Source: a virus. Taken from it: DNA of 64,000 bases. Shown here in pieces: positions 25,327 to 31,501 of this stretch (the stretch's first letter is position 1; each line of letters starts with the position of its first letter). The position numbers were made by a program, and so were the translations under genes. The notes beneath the pieces were generated by a model. It was not told the DNA's origin and made no database searches. It saw only the letters and a list, made by a program, of their open reading frames with translations. The stretch lies in the IMG/VR virus record IMGVR_UViG_3300037189_005847, positions 1-64,000 of that record; one strand, given 5' to 3'.

Positions 25327-25497
25327 ATGGTATATCTGCACGCTAATCGTCAAGTGGCTTACAATGCTGGCCGCGATATGTATCTCAAGGGGTGGGAGTT
25401 CTCCTGCCCCTATACTAAAGGTCACATCTACGCCAAATGTTGGTTCCGTGGATGGTATGACGCAGAGAGAAAAAACCCTAGAGTTTCAAGCACTTAG
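25327..25497 (+). CDS. Ribosome modulation factor-like protein
   Basis: 56 aa. The pattern NAGRDMYLKGWEF, CPY and CWFRGWYDAERK matches RMF (small basic protein with G-x-x-A-x-x-x-G, N/CPY and W-x-x-GW-x-x-A). Known RMF dimerises 70S ribosomes into inactive 100S particles. A phage copy could silence host translation or protect ribosomes. Call by motif order and length. Confidence 0.7.
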   Translation: MVYLHANRQVAYNAGRDMYLKGWEFSCPYTKGHIYAKCWFRGWYDAERKNPRVSST

Positions 25498-25599
25498 GAG
25501 GTGCGGCGCCCCGGCGGCTAAGTCATTGATTTCAAAGGATTCTTTCCTAGTAGCCGCCGCAAATTTCTTCTTGCACACCCGCTGAGAATCGCCTATAAA
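25488..25599 (+). promoter_or_regulatory. Palindrome P9 (25488-25529) plus promoter
   Basis: CAAGCACTTAGG / CGGCTAAGTCATTGA; the left arm overlaps the RMF-like stop. Promoter TTGCAC, 17 bases ending GAATCGCC, TATAAA (25571-25599). About 19 bases longer than the standard arrangement. Confidence 0.7.
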
Positions 25600-25637
25600 G
25601 ATTGTATTGAAGAAGCCAAGAAGCGAAGGAGAAAGCA

Positions 25638-26003
25638 ATGGCTGATGCAAAAACCTCGAAAGTGAACTACACGGAAGCTATGGTGGAAACCATGCTCCAA
25701 ATGTATGCGGACCTCGGCAACGAAGGTCTGGATACGATTGCTGAGACTCTCGGCAAGCCCGTCCGTTCGGTCCGCTCGAAGCTGGTGCGCGAAGGCGTTT
25801 ACGTCGCCGCGGCTGAAAAGCCCAAGGCGAAGAAGGAAGAAGGTCCGACGAAGAAGGAACTTCTGAATCAGCTCGAGTCGCTGGTTGGCTTCGACGTGTC
25901 GGGACTGATGGGTGCCACGAAGGAAGCCATCGCGCACGTTATCGCGCTGGCTGAGTCGCAGGACGAAGCGCCCGCCGATGAGGATGAAACCGAATCGGCC
26001 TGA
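25638..26003 (+). CDS. HTH DNA-binding protein, paralog of 28691-29017
   Basis: 121 aa. Residues 10-55 (NYTEAMVETMLQMYADLG...ETLGKPVRSVRSKLVREG) form a Myb/SANT-like or helix-turn-helix unit in which RSVRSK is the likely recognition helix. A Lys-rich linker and a helical domain follow (KKELLNQLESLVGFDV, ATKEAIAHVIALA). Inference: regulator, possibly of the cassette promoters. Confidence 0.7.
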   Translation: MADAKTSKVNYTEAMVETMLQMYADLGNEGLDTIAETLGKPVRSVRSKLVREGVYVAAAEKPKAKKEEGPTKKELLNQLESLVGFDVSGLMGATKEAIAHVIALAESQDEAPADEDETESA

Positions 26004-26010
26004 CCGTCAA

Positions 26011-26041
26011 GGGGGAACCGCACAGGTTCCCCCACATTTTT
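26011..26041 (+). terminator. Rho-independent terminator
   Basis: GGGGGAACC/GGTTCCCCC hairpin then ACATTTTTC, on the plus strand after the HTH gene. Confidence 0.85.
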
Positions 26042-26052
26042 CTGAATGATTT

Positions 26053-26144
26053 CAACAACTTACGGGGCGGGGCGCCCCCGCGGCTAACCCATTGATTCAC
26101 AACGATTCTTTTCTGTTGTAATGCCCAACGAATCGGCCTATACA
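26053..26144 (+). promoter_or_regulatory. Palindrome P10 (26053-26095) plus promoter
   Basis: CAACAACTTACG / CGGCTAACCCATTGA. Promoter TTGTAA, 17 bases with GAATC, TATACA (26116-26144). Confidence 0.7.
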
Positions 26145-26176
26145 TAATCATCGGCAAGAGAGAAAAGGAACCTGCC

Positions 26177-26623
26177 ATGAAATTCTACACCGCTGGCAAA
26201 ATCTGGCACGCTGACAAATTCAAAATGTTGCGTGACACGCTGGGTCTGCCTGTTCAGGCTCGCTGGATCGACTTGAACCAGAATGATCCGATTGTCACCA
26301 ATCACAAAGACCAACTGTGGCAAATGTGCTACGAAGATGTGCGCGACTCGGACTTCGTGCTGCTCTACTCTGAGGATCAATCGGAAGAACAGCGCGGCGC
26401 TCTGGTTGAAATCGGTATGGCCTACGGTATGGGCAAGCCGGTGTATGCTGTCGGTAGCTGCCGCTCTATCAAGCCGAATGCAATTTCGGATGTGGCATTT
26501 ACGCATCACCACCTCTGGACTTGGCTTGATACTGACAATCTGGTGAAAGGCGCGTATCACGCCATTGCCTCCGAAATTGGCCGCCGTGGTCGCAATGTTG
26601 AAACCCTGAGAAAGGTCGCTTAA
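26177..26623 (+). CDS. Nucleoside 2-deoxyribosyltransferase-like protein
   Basis: 148 aa Rossmann-like protein: N-terminal FYTAGKIWHADKF, then DVRDSDFVLLYSEDQSEEQRG and GALVEIGMAYGMGKPVYAVG, which carries the conserved glutamate of this superfamily. Related folds hydrolyse or transfer nucleobase-deoxyribose bonds. A second, more divergent member is at 41995-42483. Could recycle nucleotides or remove modified ones. Confidence 0.7.
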   Translation: MKFYTAGKIWHADKFKMLRDTLGLPVQARWIDLNQNDPIVTNHKDQLWQMCYEDVRDSDFVLLYSEDQSEEQRGALVEIGMAYGMGKPVYAVGSCRSIKPNAISDVAFTHHHLWTWLDTDNLVKGAYHAIASEIGRRGRNVETLRKVA

Positions 26624-26624
26624 A

Positions 26625-26915
26625 ATGCCGTATATCCCCGAACAACAGCGCGAAGATATTCATCTTGATATGCAAGATGTTGGAATTGATTGGATTCCTG
26701 AAAATGCGGGTGAATTGAACTTCGTGGTTTCCACATTCATCGCCAATTATATCCGCACTAAAGGGCTGAAATACGCCGTGGTCAATGAAATGGTTGGCGC
26801 TCTGGAATGCGCTAAAATGGAACTGAACCGCGTTATCGTCGGCCCGTATGAGGATATTAAAATCGCGGAAAATGGTCCTGTATATCAAAACATCTTGCCG
26901 AGTGGAGAATACTAA
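26625..26915 (+). CDS. Cassette protein, 96 aa
   Basis: Starts MPYIPEQQREDIHLDMQ; helical (ATFIANYIRTKGLKYA-like centre, EMVGALECAKMEL). One base between it and the preceding stop, and its TAATG overlaps the next gene. Pattern resembles small phage proteins of unknown role. Confidence 0.6.
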   Translation: MPYIPEQQREDIHLDMQDVGIDWIPENAGELNFVVSTFIANYIRTKGLKYAVVNEMVGALECAKMELNRVIVGPYEDIKIAENGPVYQNILPSGEY

Positions 26916-27100
26916 TGAAGATTAAAATGGGTTATAGCATGGGATATGCCGGAACTGATACAGAATGGATCGAGGAAATTCCTGAGGAAGTAATTGCCCA
27001 AGGGGCGGGTGCTATCGACCTCTATATCGAAGGCGTGAACAATAGCTTATATGATGAGGCTTGCCAGAAGATTTCGGTGTGGACAGAAATCATTGAATAA
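26915..27100 (+). CDS. Cassette protein, 61 aa
   Basis: MKIKMGYSMGYAGTDTEWIEE, acidic, small alpha/beta fold. TAATG overlap with the preceding gene; palindrome P11 starts at its stop. No family recognised. Confidence 0.6.
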   Translation: MKIKMGYSMGYAGTDTEWIEEIPEEVIAQGAGAIDLYIEGVNNSLYDEACQKISVWTEIIE

Positions 27101-27193
27101 CAAGGGGTTAACCACCCCGGCGCCCCCGCCGCTAACCCCTTGATTTTGCTGCGTTTTTTAGTTGTTGCATCCCCCTGCGAATCACCGTATAAA
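27101..27193 (+). promoter_or_regulatory. Palindrome P11 (27101-27142) plus promoter
   Basis: CAAGGGGTTAAC / GCTAACCCCTTG, near-perfect with compensating changes relative to other copies. Promoter TTGCAT, 17 bases with GAATC, TATAAA (27165-27193). Confidence 0.75.
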
Positions 27194-27230
27194 GATCATA
27201 AGGAAGCGCAGACAACGAAGGAAACCTGCC

Positions 27231-27953
27231 ATGACCCATAAGCCCACCCTGTTCGTCGTGACTGACATTGAAACCACCATGAAAAAACGCATCGCGTTTG
27301 ATGTGGCATGGAAAACCATTGACAAGCGTGGCCGCGAATATGGTCGCGGGTCGTATGTGATTCGCGAGGCGTTCCGCCATGATGTGCCTTTCTTCGCTGA
27401 AAAGCTGGGCCACTACTTTGACGACGCATATGGCAAGCTGATTCAGCCTGCGGATGTGCTGGACGTTCGCGCGGAGTATAACCGCCAAATTGGCGAATTT
27501 CAGGTGGCAGGCCATCGAGTGATCTGCGCGGCCTACAATTCTGCCTTTGATTTCAAATACTTGCCTGAAACCGTCTCTGTCTTGACGGGCGGCACGGTTA
27601 CGCGGTGGCTTGACAAGCGCGTGGAACTGATGGACATTTGGGATTTCTGGGGCGAATCGGTGCCGCGTCATTATGGCACGGTCGCCGCTGCCAGCGCGTC
27701 TGGCCGATTCGTTTCGACCTCTGCCGAGTCCGCTTACAAATACGAATTTTGTCAAGCGGAATTTGTAGAGCGGCATATCGCTTGGTCCGACGTGGAAATC
27801 GAATCGGATTTGCTGGTGCGGACGCTGTCGCGCAAGAAACGAATGCCTGTTGTCAAGTCCCCTGCCGAACTGGCTGGCGCGGTGTGGAAGAAAATCAACA
27901 CCCGACTCGGCATCGACGGCAAGGCACAGTTGCCGCAGGTTGTCAACGCCTAA
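27231..27953 (+). CDS. DEDD-type 3'-5' exonuclease
   Basis: 240 aa from the ATG at 27231. First acidic motif VVTDIETTM (residues 9-17), second region AAYNSAFDFKYL carrying the conserved Asp, third region near VELMDIWDF. Layout resembles RNase T/DnaQ exonucleases. Probably degrades or trims DNA or RNA. No polymerase domain is attached. A terminator follows. Confidence 0.7.
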   Translation: MTHKPTLFVVTDIETTMKKRIAFDVAWKTIDKRGREYGRGSYVIREAFRHDVPFFAEKLGHYFDDAYGKLIQPADVLDVRAEYNRQIGEFQVAGHRVICAAYNSAFDFKYLPETVSVLTGGTVTRWLDKRVELMDIWDFWGESVPRHYGTVAAASASGRFVSTSAESAYKYEFCQAEFVERHIAWSDVEIESDLLVRTLSRKKRMPVVKSPAELAGAVWKKINTRLGIDGKAQLPQVVNA

Positions 27954-27955
27954 GT

Positions 27956-27980
27956 GAGGGGCTTCGGCCCCTCATTTTTC
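27956..27980 (+). terminator. Rho-independent terminator
   Basis: GAGGGGCTTCGGCCCCTC hairpin with UUCG-type loop, then ATTTTTC. Confidence 0.9.
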
Positions 27981-27990
27981 TCAACTAAAT

Positions 27991-28083
27991 CAAGCACTTA
28001 GCGGGCGGGGCGCTGCCGATTCTAACTCATTGATAACGCACACAAATTTGCCTATTGTCCGCACTAACGAATCACGTTATATA
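27991..28083 (+). promoter_or_regulatory. Palindrome P12 (27991-28032) plus promoter
   Basis: CAAGCACTTAGC / TTCTAACTCATTGA. Promoter TTGTCC, 17 bases with GAATC, TATATA (28055-28083). Confidence 0.7.
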
Positions 28084-28104
28084 CGATCATCACAGGAGGT
28101 TGCT

Positions 28105-28296
28105 ATGACTAAAGTTTTCGTCCCTGACTGGTATGACCCGCCAAGCGGCTGGCGGTATGGATTTCCCAAAACATGGCCGAAAGGCTTGACTCGTTCTGAT
28201 GAAACCCTGGCTTCACAACTCAAAGCTGATGGATATCCCACGCACGAAATTCCTGTAGCTATCGGCCACACTCGATTTGGAGGACACTTTGAATGA
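28105..28296 (+). CDS. Small cassette protein, 63 aa
   Basis: Starts MTKVFVPDWYDPPSGWRYGF after AGGAGG. Rich in Trp, Pro and Gly in the first half. Overlaps the next ATG. No family recognised. Confidence 0.6.
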   Translation: MTKVFVPDWYDPPSGWRYGFPKTWPKGLTRSDETLASQLKADGYPTHEIPVAIGHTRFGGHFE

Positions 28297-28496
28297 CTAT
28301 AACCTATGAAGAATGGATGACGCAGGTTGATCGCATTCTCGTCAAGCGGACTGGCGGGCTTGACAGTATGATGCTGCCCGACTGGCTTAGCCGTGACTCC
28401 TATGAGTGCGGCATGACTCCAGAAGAAGGCGCAGACTCGTGTCTGATGAACGCCGCTTGGGAGGGTGACGACGAAACTCTCGTTGACGAACTGTAA
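28293..28496 (+). CDS. Small conserved phage protein, 67 aa
   Basis: MTITYEEWMTQVDRILVKR start and TPEEGADSCLMNA end resemble a short family of unknown function common in phages (YEEFMxxVD...LPD...GxTPEEA; DUF5419-like by memory). ATGA overlap with its neighbour. Confidence 0.6.
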   Translation: MTITYEEWMTQVDRILVKRTGGLDSMMLPDWLSRDSYECGMTPEEGADSCLMNAAWEGDDETLVDEL

Positions 28497-28514
28497 CAAA
28501 AAACCCAGCTATTT

Positions 28515-28649
28515 CAATGAGATAGCTGGGGCGGCGCCCCGGCGGCTAACCCATTGATTTCATTGCATAATTTAGTCACTTCAAGACCCCATTTTGTGCG
28601 TGTCAAGCGAAAAATTACTCTTGCTGCCTGCCCGCGAATCGTCTATATA
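28515..28649 (+). promoter_or_regulatory. Palindrome P13 (28515-28556) plus promoter
   Basis: CAATGAGATAGC / CGGCTAACCCATTGA around GGGGCGGCGCCCC. Promoter TTGCTG, 17 bases ending GAATCGTC, TATATA (28621-28649), about 40 bases further away than usual. The hairpin CCCAGCTATTTC/GATAGCTGGG has its T-run on the minus strand. Confidence 0.65.
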
Positions 28650-28690
28650 TATTGAACGGAAAGCGAAACAGCCCATCTGAGGAGAAAATC

Positions 28691-29017
28691 ATGGCTGAAG
28701 CAAAAGTGAACTACACCGAGTCGATGGTCGAGCAAATGTTGCAGATGTATGCCGAGTTGGGCAATGACGGCATCGAAAAGATTGCCGAAACCTTGGGCAA
28801 GCCTGTCCGGTCCGTCCGGTCCAAGCTGGTCCGCGAGGGTGCCTATGTGGCCGAGCCGAAGGCTCCGAAGGCTGCCAAGGTCGAAGGCCCGACCAAAAAG
28901 GAACTGCTCAACGAACTGGAGTCGCTGGTCGATTTTCCCGTTGACGGTTTGCTGGGTGCGACTAAAGAGGCAATCGCCTCTGTGATCGCTCTGGCGCAGG
29001 CGGTGAAAGCCGCCTGA
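28691..29017 (+). CDS. HTH DNA-binding protein, paralog of 25638-26003
   Basis: 108 aa, start at 28691 after GAGGAG. Nearly the same N-terminal NYTESMVEQMLQMYAELG and RSVRSKLVREGAYV as its paralog; the acidic tail is missing. Two copies in one array suggest regulators with related but different targets. Confidence 0.7.
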   Translation: MAEAKVNYTESMVEQMLQMYAELGNDGIEKIAETLGKPVRSVRSKLVREGAYVAEPKAPKAAKVEGPTKKELLNELESLVDFPVDGLLGATKEAIASVIALAQAVKAA

Positions 29018-29225
29018 GCCTAACGGGTGTGGCAGAAATGTCACACCCAACTATCGTCTCGGTTCAGATAAGACTCCAGACCCGACGTTAAATGGTCAAA
29101 ACAAATCCGTGTCGGTTGCGTCACCCGCCGGTTGATCGTGCTAGACAGTATGCACGCTTAAAGCCCTCGCAGCAATGCGGGGGCTTTTTTGTTGCACGAA
29201 AGACACGGAAAATGTGTAATGATTT
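29018..29225 (+). other. Gene-free stretch with two hairpins
   Basis: GGGTGTG/CACACCC inverted repeat at 29024-29047, then about 110 bases without a frame. GCCCTCGC/GCGGGGGC with TTTTTT at 29161-29190 is a strong terminator. A weak TTGCGT-N17-TGCTAG precedes the terminator, so a short RNA cannot be excluded. Confidence 0.55.
29161..29190 (+). terminator. Rho-independent terminator
   Basis: GC-rich hairpin with GCAA-type loop followed by six T on the plus strand. Confidence 0.9.
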
Positions 29226-29319
29226 CAACAGGTTAGCGGGTGGGGCGGCCGGGCAGCTAACTCATTGATTTCTATCGTCTTTAAACGATATTGACGACTT
29301 ATAGTTTAGCAGCTATAAA
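29226..29319 (+). promoter_or_regulatory. Palindrome P14 (29226-29267) plus promoter
   Basis: CAACAGGTTAGC / CAGCTAACTCATTGA. Promoter TTGACG, 17 bases, TATAAA (29291-29319), without GANTC. Confidence 0.7.
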
Positions 29320-29344
29320 CAAGGTAACAGAAAAGGAAGCAACC

Positions 29345-29767
29345 ATGAAACTCTATGCTGTCACTTACGAAGGTTTTGGAATTACCAAAATCGGTGTAAC
29401 TCGCGGAAGTGTTACGTCCCGAGCAAAACAAATCGGGTTTCTAAAGTCTGATCGCATTCGCATGGCTAGCATTGAGATTGAAGATTCCGATGCTGAAGTG
29501 CTTGCACATATGCTTGCAGAAAAGAAAGGCGGCAAAGCATACGAGGTGGTTGTATCAGGTAACTTTCAAGACCCTAAGACCGGCCAAGGGTTTAAAATGA
29601 ATAGCGGGCAAACTGAGGTTTTTGCAATTACTTTCCTACAAGCCAAACACGTGCTCAAGGAGGTCAAGTCTTTTCTGAAATACAATAAAAAGACAGAATC
29701 TCCTCTGCTAGAAATTTCTGGTTCTAGGTCTTTTAAATGGGAATATCTACCTGTTGAAGAATTATAA
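29345..29767 (+). CDS. Cassette protein, 140 aa, possible GIY-YIG/T5orf172-like
   Basis: Starts MKLYAVTYEGFGITKIGVTRG. The short KIGVT element followed by SRAKQIGFL resembles the core of T5orf172/GIY-YIG proteins (KIGxTxxxxxR). Catalytic residues are not all visible, so nuclease activity is uncertain. Confidence 0.45.
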   Translation: MKLYAVTYEGFGITKIGVTRGSVTSRAKQIGFLKSDRIRMASIEIEDSDAEVLAHMLAEKKGGKAYEVVVSGNFQDPKTGQGFKMNSGQTEVFAITFLQAKHVLKEVKSFLKYNKKTESPLLEISGSRSFKWEYLPVEEL

Positions 29768-29770
29768 TAA

Positions 29771-29864
29771 CAAGGGGTTAACCACCCCGGCGCCCCGCAG
29801 CATAACCCGTTGAGAACACACAGAAACTTTGTGCTTGCACTGTCCTCATGATTCGGGCTATAGT
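29771..29864 (+). promoter_or_regulatory. Palindrome P15 (29771-29812) plus promoter
   Basis: CAAGGGGTTAAC / CATAACCCGTTGA. Promoter TTGCAC, 18 bases with GATTC, TATAGT (29835-29864). Confidence 0.7.
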
Positions 29865-29888
29865 TAATCATCAAAAGGAGAAACAAAG

Positions 29889-30116
29889 ATGGAAGCAAAT
29901 CATGTATACATCGTCCACTACCAAGGTCGGGACGTGGAGTGCTATGGCACTTTGGAAGAGGATTCTAATTTCAGCGTTGTCTGCGATGATGAATCTGATG
30001 ATAGTGTTTGGTGTGATGGTGATCCTGCTGGAGGATCATTTACCACTTGGGAAGATGTGGTAAATACTCTGCAACCGCAATTTAACTCTGACATTCTTGA
30101 AATCGGGAGCTGCTAA
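29889..30116 (+). CDS. Highly acidic small protein, 75 aa
   Basis: Very rich in Asp/Glu (VVCDDESDDSVWCDGD) with few basic residues. Size and charge resemble DNA-mimic inhibitors of restriction or CRISPR, but this is inference from composition only. First of three packed genes. Confidence 0.55.
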   Translation: MEANHVYIVHYQGRDVECYGTLEEDSNFSVVCDDESDDSVWCDGDPAGGSFTTWEDVVNTLQPQFNSDILEIGSC

Positions 30117-30117
30117 A

Positions 30118-30201
30118 ATGAGGATTAAAGTTCGACTGAGCAAGCCCAAGCGTAGCCGTTGGGCGCGCCTGAAACAACTGATCAGGGAGATCAAAGCATG
30201 A
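30118..30201 (+). CDS. 27-residue basic peptide
   Basis: MRIKVRLSKPK...KQLIREIKA. CGGGAG before the ATG; its TGA overlaps the next ATG (ATGA). Ten Lys/Arg in 27 residues; may bind nucleic acid or the acidic protein encoded just upstream. Confidence 0.5.
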   Translation: MRIKVRLSKPKRSRWARLKQLIREIKA

Positions 30202-30395
30202 GCAAACTTTACACCTTTTCAATGCCGTTCAGCGGGCGGCAAACAGTCTGGCTTGAAGCCGAATCAGAAGAAGAGGCTAGGGCTATGGTCCGCAATGGTG
30301 ATTGGGAAGATTCGGAAGAGCAAACCTTTGATTCGCATAATTTAGATGCGAAACTAATCGAGGTTGAAGACATCCCAGAGGAAGAAACTGAATAA
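30198..30395 (+). CDS. Small acidic cassette protein, 65 aa
   Basis: Starts MSKLYTFSMPFSGRQTVWLEA at 30198 with AGGGAGATC upstream. Contains EAESEEEARAMVRNGDW, a pattern common in small phage proteins of beta-alpha-beta type. Acidic tail. Confidence 0.6.
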   Translation: MSKLYTFSMPFSGRQTVWLEAESEEEARAMVRNGDWEDSEEQTFDSHNLDAKLIEVEDIPEEETE

Positions 30396-30398
30396 TAA

Positions 30399-30491
30399 CA
30401 AGGGGTTAACCACCCCGGCGCCCCGGGTCGTAACTCATTGATATTACGCAGTAATTTAGGGCTTGCAACGCGTAACGAATCAGCCTATACA
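30399..30491 (+). promoter_or_regulatory. Palindrome P16 (30399-30440) plus promoter
   Basis: CAAGGGGTTAAC / TCGTAACTCATTGA. Promoter TTGCAA, 17 bases with GAATC, TATACA (30463-30491). Confidence 0.75.
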
Positions 30492-30514
30492 TAATCATCG
30501 AAAGGAAAAACAAA

Positions 30515-30637
30515 ATGGACCTGACCTACGAAGAATACATCGACTACCTGAATCATTTGACTATGCAAATTCTGCTTGACTTTGGTTACCATTTGGCAGA
30601 AGATGAATCCACTGTCGAATCACTCACAATCCTCTGA
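30515..30637 (+). CDS. Small cassette protein, 40 aa
   Basis: MDLTYEEYIDYLNHLTMQILL, helical and acidic, with AAAGGAAA upstream. No family recognised. Confidence 0.55.
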   Translation: MDLTYEEYIDYLNHLTMQILLDFGYHLAEDESTVESLTIL

Positions 30638-30648
30638 AAGGAAAAGAC

Positions 30649-30879
30649 ATGAAAAACTACACTGTAGTCTGGCGTGATGGCGGTGACCATTATATGCTCA
30701 CCGAAGTTGAAACCGATGTTGATCCCAATCTCATGACCAGTGCCGCTTGGGTGTCACTCGCTGGCGAAGTCGAATACGCTGAATGGGACGAGGTTGACCG
30801 CGTTGCCGCTCTGGCTGATCTGCTCGACGGCTATGACCTTCTGGTTGTGTTGTTCGGCCATCCTCAATCTGTTTTCTGA
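30649..30879 (+). CDS. Small cassette protein, 76 aa
   Basis: MKNYTVVWRDGGDHYMLTEVE, acidic, ending DLLDGYDLLVVLFGHPQSVF. GAAAGGAA precedes the ATG. No family recognised. Confidence 0.6.
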   Translation: MKNYTVVWRDGGDHYMLTEVETDVDPNLMTSAAWVSLAGEVEYAEWDEVDRVAALADLLDGYDLLVVLFGHPQSVF

Positions 30880-30890
30880 AAGGAAATAAA

Positions 30891-31112
30891 ATGTATGTGC
30901 TGATCTATACGGAGGATGAAGTGCCTTGTTTTATACAAGGCACACTTCCGCAAATCAATGCTGAATTCCGTAAACTCTGGGAAGGCGGGGCCATTGATAA
31001 AAAGGACTGGGACGCTTACAGCAATTGGAAAATGCTCGGCATTGAAGATGGCGAGTTGACTGAGCTGTCTAATGTTGAATGGGCTTTAGTCCCACAATTC
31101 GAGGCGCACTAA
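30891..31112 (+). CDS. Small cassette protein, 73 aa
   Basis: MYVLIYTEDEVPCFIQG, helical middle (EFRKLWEGGAIDKKDWDAY). GAAAGGAAA precedes the ATG. Last plus-strand gene of the array, converging with the minus-strand RNA. Confidence 0.6.
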   Translation: MYVLIYTEDEVPCFIQGTLPQINAEFRKLWEGGAIDKKDWDAYSNWKMLGIEDGELTELSNVEWALVPQFEAH

Positions 31113-31143
31113 AAAACCCTGTATGTTCAAGGACATACAGGGC
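31113..31143 (-). terminator. Terminator of the minus-strand RNA, overlapping palindrome P17
   Basis: Minus strand CCCTGTATGT/ACATACAGGG hairpin followed by TTTTTT. P17 (31128-31170) shares its sequence. A weak plus-strand TTGGTA-N17-TATTCG at 31185-31213 may be a decayed cassette promoter. Confidence 0.75.
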
Positions 31144-31187
31144 GGGGCGCCTCTGATTCCAAGTTACTGAAATCAAAGAGTTTATTG

Positions 31188-31345
31188 GTAGGCACTAAGG
31201 AGAAGCCTATTCGATTGGCAGGGGATGCGCATCTCTACCCCGCTTCATCTGACCAACCCGTATCATCCGTGCAAGCCGCCTGTCATGAACAGTGTAAGCG
31301 GTGCAGTCTATCGCGGCATCGGCTAGGCTTCTCTTTACTGCCTAC
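31188..31345 (-). ncRNA. Structured RNA of unknown class, about 158 nt plus terminator tail
   Basis: The ends pair in a 20-bp helix with two mismatches: GTAGGCA-g-TAA-a-GAGAAGCCTA against TAGGCTTCTC-c-TTA-g-TGCCTAC. Inside are a TGCA-CCGC-CTGT/ACAG-GCGG-TGCA hairpin and a GGGG/CCCC hairpin with GATGCGCATC. The first paired G lies seven bases after the -10, exactly where transcription should begin. No credible frame. Long closed ends and size recall 6S RNA, but the central bubble is not evident. Confidence 0.75.
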
Positions 31346-31351
31346 TCATAC

Positions 31352-31445
31352 GTTATACATGATTCTCAGCACTGATGCAAATGAAAAATAACCATTGGAT
31401 TTCAACAGGTTAACAGTCGGGGCGCCCGGCCTCCCAAGCAATTGA
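31352..31445 (-). promoter_or_regulatory. Promoter of the structured RNA with palindrome P18 (31403-31445)
   Basis: Minus strand TTGCAT, 17 bases ending GAATCATG, TATAAC (31352-31380). The palindrome lies 22 bases upstream, the same geometry as on the plus strand, so P18 serves this promoter. Confidence 0.8.
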
Positions 31446-31501
31446 TTTCATTCATCTTTTCCACCACAACCACCACGCGATTTCGCCGCAACCGCAGGCA
31501 T

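Noticed and set aside
29291-29767. Start of the 140-aa cassette protein at 29291
   Set aside because: That start lies within the promoter -35. The ATG at 29345 follows AAGGAAG and is preferred.
31185-31391. 68-aa plus-strand protein
   Set aside because: It lies across the structured minus-strand RNA, has no ribosome-binding site at its start, and its codons follow the RNA helices.
20816-31445. Integron cassette array with attC sites
   Set aside because: Single-gene cassettes separated by palindromes look similar, but attC needs RYYYAAC on the left and GTTRRRY on the right. Here GTTA is left and TAAC right with the wrong consensus, each cassette has its own promoter, and no integrase is present.
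18736-31445. Assembly chimera of two genomes
   Set aside because: Composition changes at both edges, but the sequence alone gives no sign of a join. A small HNH-rich accessory region is common in large phages. Read coverage would be needed to exclude it.
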